This document shows, piece after piece, positions 26,502 to 39,500 of a stretch of 64,000 bases of DNA. The position numbers and the translations under genes are program-made. The number at the start of each line of letters is the position of its first letter. The stretch's first letter is position 1. The stretch lies in assembly GCA_035582835.1 (NCBI GenBank), contig JAYKAV010003044.1, positions 3,468,064-3,532,063 on the forward strand, written 5' to 3'. Under the pieces are notes generated by a model. It did no database searches. It was not told the DNA's origin and worked only from the letters and a program-made list of their open reading frames with translations. Origin of the DNA: Phoebastria nigripes. Its lineage: Eukaryota > Chordata > Aves > Procellariiformes > Diomedeidae.

Positions 26502-29500
26502 ATGGTAGCTGTAGGTTTTTACTTGCATTTTTCTACTGTTTTGTTCTTGCTGCTGGCAGTCACTATTAGCCATTGCTTGGGATTGAAATGCAAAGAACAT
26601 CAATATCCTTTCGGTGAAAAATGCTGCAAGGACTGTGCCCCTGGTAAGTAATTTTCACTGGATCTTGGTTATACTTGCTCGATGTAATGTCTATCAGTTA
26701 ATAACCCACAGGTGGTAGAAAACAGCTTGATGGAAATATTGTTCAAATGTAGAAAGCATAACATGGCGAAAAAGCATTTGATGAGGAGACTTTCATAACA
26801 GTCTAGACTGACAAAGATTATTTCTATAACATGCTAAATTTAGGAATCTTCCTCTTTGAAAGAGCTACATGTTCTTTAACAACTTTTCTGTGGCTTAGCT
26901 TCCTTAATGTGTCAGTCTGGTGCATTTTCATTGTGGGAATATTAGCTGAGAAAAGATGGTAGCATTTACGTTACTGTCCTTTAGCTATCACATAAAGAAG
27001 CTCAGAAATCTTGCATAATAATGGAAAACTTTAGGTAATTAATTCTGTTGCTAAAGATGTTTTTTAAGCTTTCTTTTGTAGCAAGGTTTATACTACTTAA
27101 AGACTTGGTGTGTTTTTAAGGAAAAAGATATGCTTGATTCATAGACAGAGATTAGCAAAGCGTAACTTGACAGGAAATGTATTTGTTTCCTCCTTTCTTA
27201 CTGTAGAAACTGAATTAGTCTGAATTCTGGGCACGCATATGTGTGGTTTTTTCCGCAATCTGAGTATCTTTGAAGGCAATGCAGTATTGAGAAGCACAAA
27301 TGCAAAATATCAAACCTCAAATAATTTAATAGTTGGGATTTCATTATAGAAATGACTTAGTGATGAAGAGTAGCAACAATTAACAGGTAATATTGCTGTT
27401 CAAGGGGCAATCCCCTTAACAGAAGGGATTATTTTTAGTACAGTCAATATTGACTGTACTAAAAGAAGTGTACATCTACATGCCTAGAGGGAGNATAGAT
27501 CATGTCTGTAAATGCGGTTGCAACTTAAAATCTTGCGTATGGTTTTATGTGCATCTTTCAGAATAGTTACTTTATCTTTTCAAAATTAAGTCTACTACAC
27601 AAAATGGATATGGTATGAACTGATGCAGTAGTATTATATTCAAAGATGCTAACTGGAATAAATTCAACCTTTAATCTGAGACTTGAGACAGTTTATTGCA
27701 TTATTTTCAAAACTATTTAAATCTGAGTGTTTCTGAACTCAATTTAAAGAAAGGCATACTTGTATGCAGGTACAGATAATCCTTTATCTCTAAAGTTTTT
27801 TGTTCTTCCTTATGCTGAAAGAACTTTTATCAGGTTTTTTGCATTGTTAGCAAATCTGCTGCTGTTAGGGAAACCATAGTCTCTTCCTGATTGCGTAGAT
27901 GGTAAAAATGTAGAAGTGTATTGCATATATTGTGGTCACTAAAAATCTCCTGTATTTTGCCACTGATAGCACTCAATAAAATGCAGAGGAAATTAGAGTG
28001 AGCAAGAGACTTGGTGCTCATTGTTCACCTACAGAATGTGAAAATGGAGAACCAAAATGAAAGAAACAGTCTGTAAGAATAAGGACATATTTAAGCTCAA
28101 CTGTAAAAATCCTAGTCATTAAAGCTGCCTATAGTTCCTGCAGCCTGTGCTGTATGGAGAGAAGCTAGTGAGATAGAAGGACCATGTCTGACTCCTTTTC
28201 CAAAATCCACTGTTAACTTGCTGTTTCAGTTTGGGCAAGTCGCTTTGCTCACGAACCTTGTCATCCTAGCACATCAATCTGAACTTCTTGTAAGTACTGT
28301 GTATCATACAGGTTGGAATTTGTGGGTGCGGGCATTCAGAGCTTGTTTCTAAATGCAATGTGTGATACACACATACTGTTTGGAATAGTAACAAATGCCT
28401 GCCTTGCATCTTGTGCTGTGTCTCAGTGTTTATGAAATGGAGCTAGTAACATTTGATGTTGTTGGTGCCAGTACAGATGCGTATCAAAATACAACCGCAT
28501 TCTTTCATGCCTGATGGGCTTTCAGAATGCCAACAGAAAGATACTACAAACATTTATTCTTGACTGCTTCACTAGTGAATTTTCTGCAAACCTGAGCAGT
28601 CCATTGCCATCTTTTGTACCTGTTTGGGATTACTTTGGGTTGAATTGCATGATTTATCTCGCAAGGGAAGGCAGGATCTGTCATAAAGCCATTGTATTAC
28701 ACTGGAGATCAGACCTATTGCTGTGCTAAAAANCTGCTTTTTTTCCTCACTGACATTGGCTGCAAACTGTAATGTCTAAACTGTATGAAACGGTGGTCTG
28801 GAGAAGTGATATTTGGAATCCACTGGGAGAATCATTTGGGGCATTGCCTCAACTCCCAGCAAGTCATCAGGCCCCTATAGCCCATTTTAGCCACTTAATT
28901 TACAGTGATGCTATGGGTCAAAACTTCTAGGGATTCTGGCGTGTCTAAATCTGCTGAATGTTTTCAGCCAGAGTTGTAAGTGGAACTGTCACTTTCTGGG
29001 CACTGTTTCATTCTAATTCATGAACATGAAGAGGATTTCCTTCTGATAACAATCAGTTCCTCCTTCTACGTGGTCTTTGTTTTAGGTGAAAGAATGAAAA
29101 TCCGCTGCACAGCAACAACAGACACAGTCTGTGTCCCCTGTCAAGACGAATTCTTTAGTAGTGAGCACAACCACAACTTCTGCAACAGTTGTACAATCTG
29201 CAACACTAGTAAGTCAGCTGTGTAGTGGTCATTTCTTGATACAAATTTGGGAGGCAATCAGTCTTCATATGCTTTCTTATCTTTGCGTGCTCCTTAAAGG
29301 CTGATGTCATAAAGCCTGTCACTGGAGACGACCAAGTCCAAAGACCGGGTTTCAGTATTTCAATAGCTGGTATCTCCTGGTTGGTACTGATGGTAGAAGC
29401 CTCCCCCTTCCAAAGGGAAGCAGGCTTGCACTGCCTGAAAATTGGTGTCTTCAGAATTGTTAATAAACTCTGTCCTCTGCAGTTGTTTCTACACATAACA

Positions 29501-32215
29501 GATAGGCATTGGGTAATTAATTTTTTTTCTTTCTTGACTTATTTCTTGTCTCTCACTTGCCCTTTATTCTGTTGTTGCTAGGGACGGGGAGCGTGGAAGT
29601 GAAGAAGTGTGAGAAGACCTCTAATAGAATTTGCAAGTGTATGGCAGGTTACATGCCAGATGTCAGATACACACTGGGAAGTGGTGAGTTAGTGATGTGT
29701 CAGACTCTCCAAACCCTTGCCTCCATTTCAGATGAGATGGTTGTTATTTCTAGTGTAAAAGCTGTTGTCATTTGTCTCATTGATATCTCCACACAAGTGT
29801 TAAGCAGGGTGGTTGTGCAGACTGTTGCTCTGTGATTCCTGAGCTGTCAGAAATCTTAATGTTCTCCTTGTTAATATCCATAATTAGCCAGTAGAGAAAA
29901 CAGGAAACCTTGCCAGTTGCAGACTAAAATGAACGACTGAGCATGTTGTGTTACTTCTGACCCAATGACTATGGTTTTTAGGGGCTATGTGGGTTTCGTT
30001 GGGTCTGTTCTATAAGCCAGGCTACTAGTATAAGCTATTAGTGTAATCACGTGTGTAGCTGTCATACAGTTATGTTGCTAACTGAACTCAAATTCTGCCT
30101 CTTTCTTTTTTTCCAGTATGCTTACCATGTCCTGAAGGGTCTTATTCCATAGGGGAAAACAAAAAATGTCAACCTTGGACCAAGTATGTATCACTGATCC
30201 AGACGTGTTAAGAGCAACATTTTGGGTTTACTTCTGTAGCAGTTGATGCCCAAGTCATGGTGTGTAGAGTAAACCTGCCAGAGGTGCAATGACACTGTGT
30301 TCCTCATGACTCTCAGGAGCCTTGAGCAGTCTGTGTACTGATTTGAAGCATCTGTTTGCTTTCCGCCCTTTCTCTCGTCACCTATGGCAACAACAGTATT
30401 CTCACCCTTGTTTTTTAAAGGTCTGGATGTTTTGTGTCTGTAGGAAAAGGTTCCCTTGCCAAATGCAGCTGTGCTTCAAGGCTGTTACATGCACAGATGC
30501 TAAGAAAAGCAGAATGTCATTTTTTTTCCAGTAATAACTTTGATTAGCTTAGTTGTTCTTCAGATATCTGTAGAATCTAGGAAAGGTGAAGCCTGAGTTT
30601 TGATAAAACAAGTATTGATATTGAGTATTGATAAAACAAGGATTGTAATGTTCACTCACTTGTTCCATGGAGATCACTTGTAAAGTCATTACTGCAACTG
30701 TTTGAAAAACTACACTAATTTATTTTACATCTCTAGCTGCAGCATTCTTGGGAAAAATACTCTTCGACAAGGAACAAAAACAGATGATGCTGTTTGCAGC
30801 AACCATGTCACACAGCCAGCTACCTCTCAGAGTGTAACACCTGCTTTGAATCTTTCCACCACTGACCACAAGAATAATAGGTCGACTGCAGTGTTCTCGC
30901 CGTCCAGGCCCAGTGTGATTCCTTTCATTTGCCCGGATATGAACAGCCCCAGAGAGACTAACTGGGGTAAGGAGAGGGAATGACCAAGTCTAGTCTCTCT
31001 ACTTACTAGAGCTGGTCAGGAATTTTCACCTGAAACTGATTTCATTGGAAATGAAATCACACTCTTTCTCAGAAGCCGTATCTGCCTTTTACAGTCTTGC
31101 AGTGAGACGTGCACAGGATTCCAGACTTCTTGATAGTCTGCTTGGCAGCTGGGACTTTTAGGCTTTGTGGTTCAGGGGTACTTCTGGAGTTCTAGGTTCC
31201 TTCTTTTGAAGCTGGAAAGCCATGGAAACTCCAGCTAGAACCATGAATCTTTTTTAGTGTATTCTTCTGTTTTTCTTTCAGGGTCTTTATCACTTATCCT
31301 TATTTGTCTGATACTGCTCATGGTGAGTGGAATGTCCATCCTCCTGTTGATTATCCAGGCAGCCAAAAAAGAGACCAAGAGGAGGCCTTGTAAAAACAGC
31401 CATCCAGGTGAGTTTCTTTTTATGGGGAAAGATGTATAGGAAAGAGAATAATCAGAGCCCCCTATCTGAACTTTGATAATTGTTTCAATCATAATGAAGT
31501 CTACCTGGCTAAGTAGCACAGTGTCATCTGCAGTTAATACCAGGGGTTGATCCTTTATTTAGTCCTGATGCACTGGAGGTCATAGTGTCTCAAGTTTGCA
31601 TTCTTACAGAGCACAGATTCTCCTGCTTGTTGCCATGCAGAAGGATTCTCTCTCTCTGTTTCTCTGATTTTAACTCCTCCTAGCTTTTTCCTCCCTTAGT
31701 CCCTGCAAAAATGATGTAACGATTTTGTGCAGGGAATGCTATTCAGTACAGAGAGGATCCAGAATCAACTGTCTTTTAAAGAGTGTATTGTGAACTTTTT
31801 TGCCTACATAGAAGTGAACTGTCTTGAAGTGCCTCCTGCAAAAACAGGAAAGGTTTGACTGAGAAGAGCTGAACTCTATATTCAGAATTAAGTGGCAGCC
31901 TGACTCTTGAGTCAGCCCACAGCTGCCTCATGTTCCATTCATAGAGCAATGGTAAAGTGTATTTTCACTGTTCCCTACACTTGGTGTTTCCTAGCACTGG
32001 CTGGAAAGACAAGCACTGACCCAAATGTCACTCATGGGTGCCTAGTCATCCATGAAACTAGAAAAGTCACTGGCTTCCCTTTTCCTGCCCCTTCTACTCT
32101 GTACAGTTTTGTTTTTTTTTTTTTTTTTATTACCTGTCTTTCAGATGGAAGGAGCTTTCGAATTCCTATCCAGGAAGAACAAATTGACTCCAATTCTAGT
32201 CTCATCAAAAACTGA
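26502..32215 (+). CDS. TNFRSF4: TNF receptor superfamily member 4 (OX40/CD134), seven exons
   Basis: Type I membrane receptor for OX40 ligand, costimulating activated T cells through TRAF adaptors. Exons: 26,502-26,643; 29,086-29,208; 29,582-29,683; 30,117-30,183; 30,737-30,966; 31,282-31,407; 32,145-32,215; all GT-AG and in phase, giving 286 residues (277 in human). An in-frame TAG at 26,490-26,492 makes the 26,502 ATG the first possible start. Signal peptide about 1-25; cysteine-rich domains about 30-165, including CQPWTNCSILGKNTL (140-154), close to the mammalian CQPWTNC; a Ser/Thr-rich stalk with NLST and NRST sequons (166-222); membrane segment about 223-248; and cytoplasmic FRIPIQEEQ (268-276), where PIQEE is the TRAF-binding motif of OX40. 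It lies between SDF4 and TNFRSF18 on the same strand, as in mammals. Confidence 0.95.
27433..27464. repeat. 32-bp perfect palindrome in TNFRSF4 intron 1
   Basis: The left arm TTTTAGTACAGTCAAT (27,433-27,448) is followed with no spacer by its exact reverse complement (27,449-27,464). The flanking bases no longer pair. It is intronic, about 790 bp downstream of exon 1. Confidence 0.97.
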
Positions 32216-35200
32216 CTCCACATTACATTACTGTTTCTTGCATTTCTGAGCAGATCGATTGTATCAAGTAATGTGACAAAGCATTCTGTGGCTATATGTG
32301 CGGATGTATGTAACTGTTTAATTGCACTTCGGTTCCTTTGGGTCTCGTTGAGCGGCCCCTTTGGCANTAGGGCCCATGGGAGTAGCTGTTCTTTGTGGAA
32401 TCGTGTGATTCTTTCTCTTAGGCAGATCCTGTGCACAGCATCCCTGTTGACAGGGCTGAGTTGATATAGTCTTCTGTGCATTTCTAGCCAATTCTGTATG
32501 TAGTGATGGGCAGTTGTCTTTGGACTGAAGAAAGTGTTTATGAAGCTGTAAGAGCTGATCATTGAGCAGACAGAAAAACAGGGAAATCAAAAGACCTGCT
32601 TTATGACTGGGTTTATGTCTTGTCTTACAATTCTGAGATGCTAAGCAGAGCATGTCTCTCTGTTCTCAGTGCAGGTTATCTCCGGTGTTTCAGTCTAGTT
32701 CCCAAATGAACTCTCCTCGCTTTAGGTGGAGAATCTCCCCTGATGAACCTAGCCATCTTCCTTTGTGCTTCCATTTTTTCAAGTTATTTCTTCTTGGTCA
32801 AGTTGAGTGGTATATGTCAGCTGTGCCTCCAGAGACNGTTGTCATTGCTGGTAACTCTCGTGCTGGCCGTGCACCAGAATAGACCAGAATTCTGGTGCTA
32901 GCTGTTAAGTGATTGTTGAGAGATGGCTATTCAATGGCACTTCTCTCTTCTGCATTTCTTCAAACATACCTGTTGAGAAAAATGTCATGTTAACATATTG
33001 AGCAGTATCCCCGTTGTCAGGCCACCAAATGGAATTACTCATGATCACCAAGTAGCTCCAGATCTCCAAGTGTTTGGAAATCTCCATGGAGATCTTCATG
33101 TGTGTGGAAAGTAGAATACGTGGATTGCCAGAAAGCAAAGGGAATGGTAATTTCTGATTAGAACATTATTAGTGGAAACTGTAGTTCAAAACAGGGAGAA
33201 AGGTAGAGTACCACTTGTCTGCACTGTCAACCTTAGTAGTTGCCATGTATAACTAATGTTTTATCTATAAGCCCTGTGCAACCGACGTGCTGTGTGCTCC
33301 CTCTTGGTGGACATCCTGTTGTGCTGAATACCCTGGTGTGTCTATCATCAACAAGGCTGCTTCAGTCAAGCTTGGACGTCTCCACAGTAAAACTGTTTAG
33401 CTTAAACCACTTTTGTGGGACTTGATTGCTTGCTGTGGATGTAGGGAGAAACCCACAAGCAAGTTTGGTTCCAGACAGCGCTCTGGATTTGGGGAAGGTC
33501 TGTTTATGTCTCAGGCTTAGGAGCATGTACATGGACATTTAGAGTTTTTCTGCTGATGAATGTTTGTGGTGGTTTAGAAAAGAGTAACTCCTTAGATGTT
33601 CTGTGTTGATAAAAGGCAAGAGCTGAACTCTTTAACCCAGTGCTGACTCTCTGGACCTTCAAGGATTGCATTTTAGCAAAGATGTGCAAAGATCATGTAA
33701 CAGTGGATAGATGCCTAAACTATGCTCTGAGCATTCATCTGGATGATCACCTTGTGCATGCTGTCAATGGAACCTGCATTCAGAACTGAAGAAGTGTTCT
33801 CGATTTGGTCTCTGTGCAGTTAAAATAGCTGGTTGTTTGCCTGTACACTGTATGAAATGAATTTTACTTCTGTAACGTTGTACCACAAGTTGATCAGTCT
33901 GTAGTTTTGGAAAGCATTGAAATTTTAGGTAGCAAGTTCAAAATCTGAAGTGTCTGAGAGAAATATGAAGTGTTATTGTCAATAACAGTTTTGATGTAAT
34001 TTAAATACCTCAGTGTAAAAGTTCAAGGAGAAGTAAACTTGGAAGGTATATAATTCAGAAGTGTTTTTCACTTCAAATATAACTCTTCAGTAGATAAGTC
34101 ACTAGAGATAGGTATTTTATATACACAGTACCAAAGCATATGCCAAAATATGCAACAGGAAGTGTATTCAAGAATACAACTGGTGTCTAAAACATGTTTT
34201 TAAACATATGTTTTCTTATATGTTATACATATGGTGTACTTAGCAGTGATTTCTTATTTTGAAGTGCATATACAATGTATATAAACATTTGTATTATATA
34301 CGAAGCGTGATAGTGACTTTTTGAAATAAACTGTGGTAGCAGCTAGATGCACATGTGTGATGTGTATGACTGGAGAGTACAAATGAGCNAAAAGTTATTC
34401 CAGCATGTATAATTCTCACAGAAAGCAGGATCGCTAAATGGCCAATCCTATGGCTTAGCAGGCTTTGAGTTCACATGCTGCCTTGCCCCTGGATTTCTGT
34501 GCGACTTGAGAAAGCTGTGTGTGGTGTTTTTCTCTCCGAAGCTGGCCTGGCAGCAGTTCTGACCTGAGAGTTGCTGGGACGTTCAGGATGGTAAGGCTCA
34601 GCTCCTTCAAAAACATAGAGCCCCTGTTGTGAATGTAGAGGTCTTTGAAAGTGTGCTGTGGCCTAAATGCTGTCATCTTGCAGTGAATTGGATGGCAAAG
34701 TGCAATGGATGAATCTGAGAAATGCATTCCAGGGAACACCCAATAAATTCTCGGAAACGATGCTGATCAAGTTTGTAGGCGGCGCTTCAGAGGCAATAAA
34801 GCAAGTACAATGTTTCCNTGTAACTGAGCAAGGTGCAGGTAACTAATGAGCTGTCTGAGGTTGTGGGTTATATGGTGAAAACACAGCCCACAGGAACAGA
34901 TGAGCTGTTGGCTTGACAGAAGTGCTGCAGTGGCAGCAGAGCTCCTCTGTGGTGTGGGCTCATCAGCTGTTTCCACGAACCTTACTTGTTTTCTGCCCTC
35001 TGGCTCAGCTGCACAGGAAGATGCCTGAGTGCACTGTGTTCTTGTGTCTTCCTACAGCCCATCAAGAGATTTCCTGCAAACTAGGGCATGGGTTCCCTCT
35101 GGCTGAAGAAGGCACTGATGCTGGCCCTGGAAGTGCACAGCAGAGGTGGGGTAGCTGAGGACAGGCTGCATTTGCTCATCAACATTTGGAAAACTGAAGA

Positions 35201-36510
35201 TAGACAATTCAGTGTGCTGTGTGGCTGAAGGCCTGTAACAGCAAGCCCTCACAGGCTGTAATTGCTGGCTTTTGTGCTAATGCATGCCTGTGAGCCAGCC
35301 TGTGCTGGCTGTGCTGCTGTAGAACTGTATCCAATCACTGTGCCAAGACATGTAATCCTATCAGAAGAGTTAAACCATAATAACATTTGATAGGATTGGG
35401 GGCATTTATGATTTGATTTTTTTTTTTGAGGATTTGGGTGTTGGTAGACTGCCGGTTTAAATAAACTAATGTAGACATTTCACTCTAAAGAAAGGAATAA
35501 CAATTTTTTTTTTAATTGCCATGTTCAGTCTTGTCACTCTTCTGTGAAAAACTTGCTTGGATTTTTTTGTTCTAATCCTCCCTAAAATGGCAGAAAGTAG
35601 TTAAAAATAGGCAGAGAATTTTGAACAAATTGGTGCTGCCTTCTGCCCACGCTTGTCTTCCTACGTGCCAGAAATGAAACTTTCCCTTCTCAAAGGTATG
35701 GGCCTGTGTTACAAAGTAAGTTCCTGTTTTTCAACCATTCAAATTTCCCCATTTTCAGGCACTTGAGAAAGACACAGTCTAAGTTGTGCAGCTTCATCTA
35801 AGCTGATAAAGATAGGGCTGTACTGGAAATTTTTTCCAGTGTAATGCAGTAACCTGAGGTGTCAGTTCTTCTTTTATTCTGCAAACCAATGCTAACTCTG
35901 GCTTCAGTGTGAACATTGGAATTTAGATAATTTGGTAAACCTGTATGATTTGTAAATTAAATACATCTTGGTTGCCATAGAGCCCTGATTCAGGAAGTCA
36001 CTTAAGCACATGCAAAACTGTCTGCATGAATGTTGTCACTAAAATTTGGCCTCTTGATTGTTTTAAGAACCATCTGTAAAACTGACTAATAATTCCTATA
36101 ATTTTGTATTTCTGGGTGAGAATAACGGCATTTTTTCATGAATAATTTAACTTCTTTTCAACTGCACTAGCCATGAGTTACAGGCCACATGGCCAGCCCC
36201 TTACTTTGTTGTTTGTAATTAGCTACAGACAGAGGTTAGGTCAGATTGCTACAAAAAAACCAGGAGGAAAACCAAACAAAAAACCAATCCCTCTTGTCTT
36301 CAGGATTTTTATCTACAATATTTTTTTCTCTCTTACATGTGAGGCTATCACATACGGCTGCCTGGAGTTTTAACAAGGCTATTTGTTTAAAATGGAGGTT
36401 TGTTTTGCGTATTGTGTTGCCGCATTCAGTTTTGGAGAAGCATTAGGACAAGAACAGATGGTATTTGAGAGCCACATTGGAAAAAAATTATATAAATGAG
36501 CTGGCTTTTG

Positions 36511-36568
36511 CAGTTCCTGAACACTCCTTTCAGATTTTGCAGTNCTTGAACGCTCCTTTCAGACTGCA
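36511..36568 (+). repeat. 29-bp tandem duplication
   Basis: CAGTTCCTGAACACTCC at 36,511 recurs at 36,540 with a few differences and an N at 36,544. Two copies, head to tail, in spacer DNA. Confidence 0.8.
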
Positions 36569-39500
36569 GGTTTGGCAGTTAACATATGTATTTCATGTTT
36601 CAGTAGTTATTATAATTAAAAAAAACCCCAAAACCATGGGTCCATGAGTTTATGCTTTTTATGTTCACTTCCTCCTTTGTCTTTTTTTTGGTTTTCCCCT
36701 ACAAATATATGACAAGTTTCTGCTATTGTGGCTACCCTAGATCCTTTATCTCCTGCATTTTCTCTTCACATTCTCCTGTGACTTAGAAGTGCATCAAAGT
36801 GACTCAGGTTTGCCATGAGAGACTTAAGAAAGGTCACATCCGCTGATAGATGCCATGTCAGGTGCTAAGCTGGAAAGGAAATGCACAGCTTGGTAACGTC
36901 AGGGACTTGGGGTTTTTGCCTCTGTCTGGTTTGGTTTCCCTCTNTGACATGTTAGTTACATTACTGCCTGCCCTCTGCTCCATTGGGATTGTCTGCAAGG
37001 AGGCACCACTTTTGGCCAGGCTGTGCAAACAACCCAGAGAGGTGACTGCGAGACTCATTCCGTAGGCTAAGGCAGAGCTCTGATGAGTGCATGCTGCAGG
37101 GTCCTTAGTGCTGCTTGAAGAAAGGATGCAGGGGTCTTCGCAAAGCGCTAATTGTTTCGGGGTGAGAATTTAACTTGTCTCAGGAACCCATGTGTGGCAC
37201 TACATGAATCATGCATGCCTCTACCACGTTGTTTGACTCCTGTGCCCCCAGCCTTACCTGTTACAGGTTTGCAGGGCAGTAATTCTCCCTGTGTGCCAAA
37301 AGAAGGCAGGCATTAGACAGGCACTGCAAATACCCCAAGATCTGGAAACCCCCAGGATAGGCAGTCCTAGTCACCGCAAAATCTCAAGGCTGGCCTAAAA
37401 GTCACTAGAGCTGAAAGGAACACAACAATTTTGTCTTCTAGTTTCAGGCTGCGGCTAAATCATTTGTACTTCAGCTTTCTTTTACCCCAGTCTTTGGACA
37501 GTACTATGTGAGCTGTCACTACTCATGGTATCCTTCTGGGGAGTTGATGTCCCTGTGCCCCCTCTGGCGCCAGCCTCACCGTGCGCTTGCTGCAGTACTG
37601 ACCTGCACCCCATGGACTGACTGCTCCTCTGCTTTCTGCAGCCCATCAGAACTGCTGTTCTACCACAGGTTCCTTGGTGTGGCAAGTCACTTCACCTTGT
37701 GTGAGTAACATCTCTCATAGCTGTCGTGATGTAGTAAAGGGCTCGTTAAGTAAAGACTGACTGACAGTTGTTTCCCGAGAGCATAGTCAAGTTCTGTGCA
37801 ACAGAATGTGAATCCTGTAGCTAGCAATGGAGTTTCTTACAGTGGGATGAAAACAACTGATGAGATGGAGCTTACAAGGCAATTTATGCATCGGTCTAAC
37901 AAATATTGTTAGCGATTCAGAAATTACGTAGATTTCATGTGAACAACCTCTTAACTTGTAGGAGAACTGCATGGCTGCTTTGGTCACCCATTATGGGTAA
38001 TCAGCAAAATCTCAATGTCAGGAAACCAAATACTCTCCCTGGTAACAATANTATCTCGTTGATGACGTTAAGTCCAAGGAGTGTCAGTAAAGCCACTGGA
38101 TTTGCAAGAACTAATTACATGTTTGAGAAGTGGTTACGCTCTTTTTTTGTTTTCTTTTTTTTGTTCGTTCACAAAGGTTAGTAATTTGGACAGTTCAGCA
38201 AACTGGTGGCTCCAGTGGCCCCAAGCAAAAAGGAAACTGTAAAATGAGGCTCCTGGTGATAGGTATAATGTTCAGCTCATGCCTGGATATCCTTAAGGTG
38301 GGCAAAAGTAGAATTCACAGCCAGTTCTGTAAATACTCTTAGGAATGTGTGCCCTGAAGACAGAGGTACAAGTTGCCACATCAGTGCACTTCAGTGGGTG
38401 GAAGAATCCACTGGTTCTTCCTTCAAATCTCATCCTTGAGCACTCCTTCTAGTGTTATGTGTGCAGGCATGGTAGGGAGAAGGGATTAGGAGATCTGTAA
38501 CATCTTTTCTTCTGTTCCATCACTGTGTGCACTTACGTTTCAGCCTTAATCTGCCCTGAGCCTATGTATGGGCATGGGCAGGTGCGGCTGGAGGAGAGTC
38601 CGTCCTTCTGTGGAGGTCGGGGCAGGAAGTGAGCCACTGCATTTGGGGTCTTTTGCCACACGTGTTTCTGTGTCTCCCTTCCTTTGCTGAAGGAAGGAGG
38701 AGCAATCCATCTTCCCCAGGTCTCCTGATATAGTGAGGCCCCACACTCAGAACTGAGGTTCATTTCTTGGAAACAGTCATAAAAGATGAAGACCTCTTCA
38801 TCCAAGACTGAGGAACTAGAGCCTGGCACTCGGGAGATGCTTCGGTTCAAACTCCAGCACAAGCCTTTGCAGAGTCTCTCTTCAAAGGGACAGTAGCAGC
38901 AGCGTTTGGATGCTCCTTTTTAGTGGCAACTGGGAACTCTGAACCCTGAGGCATTTCTGAACATCTCAGCCCCTAGCTTCTTCTCTTTGCCTGTTCGAGA
39001 CTGTGCTATGCCTTCCTGTTTTGTGCAAAGGAGAAGGCACTGGATGATACACGTGCTCAGACAACCCCAAAGACCACATTGCTTCCAGTGGCCTTTTAAC
39101 CCTTGGGATTATAATTTTGAACACGGGTCACATGGATCGAAAGAAACTCTGCAGGCCACAGAACCTCTGCTTGTGTGTGAAGATAAAGACTGTAAGGATT
39201 CCTAATTTCTGAAAAGTCTTGGGCAAATATTGGCTAGTTAATCCTGTAGCTGCTGCTGAATAAAACCACCAGTCAGGTGATGAGGAGTGAGAACTACTGC
39301 TTATTGATGAATGAAATAGGCATTTGTTCTATCAATAGGTGCAGAGAGAGCTGAAAACCCTACCGGATCAGGCAGCAGCATGGAACCTAGCAGCATTGAC
39401 ATACATCACGTACAGAACTGAGCAAGAAAGGGATTGACAGATGAAATGTCACTACCTGACACCAGAGACAGGTAAGGCTAGCTTTAGAAAACCCCCAAAG

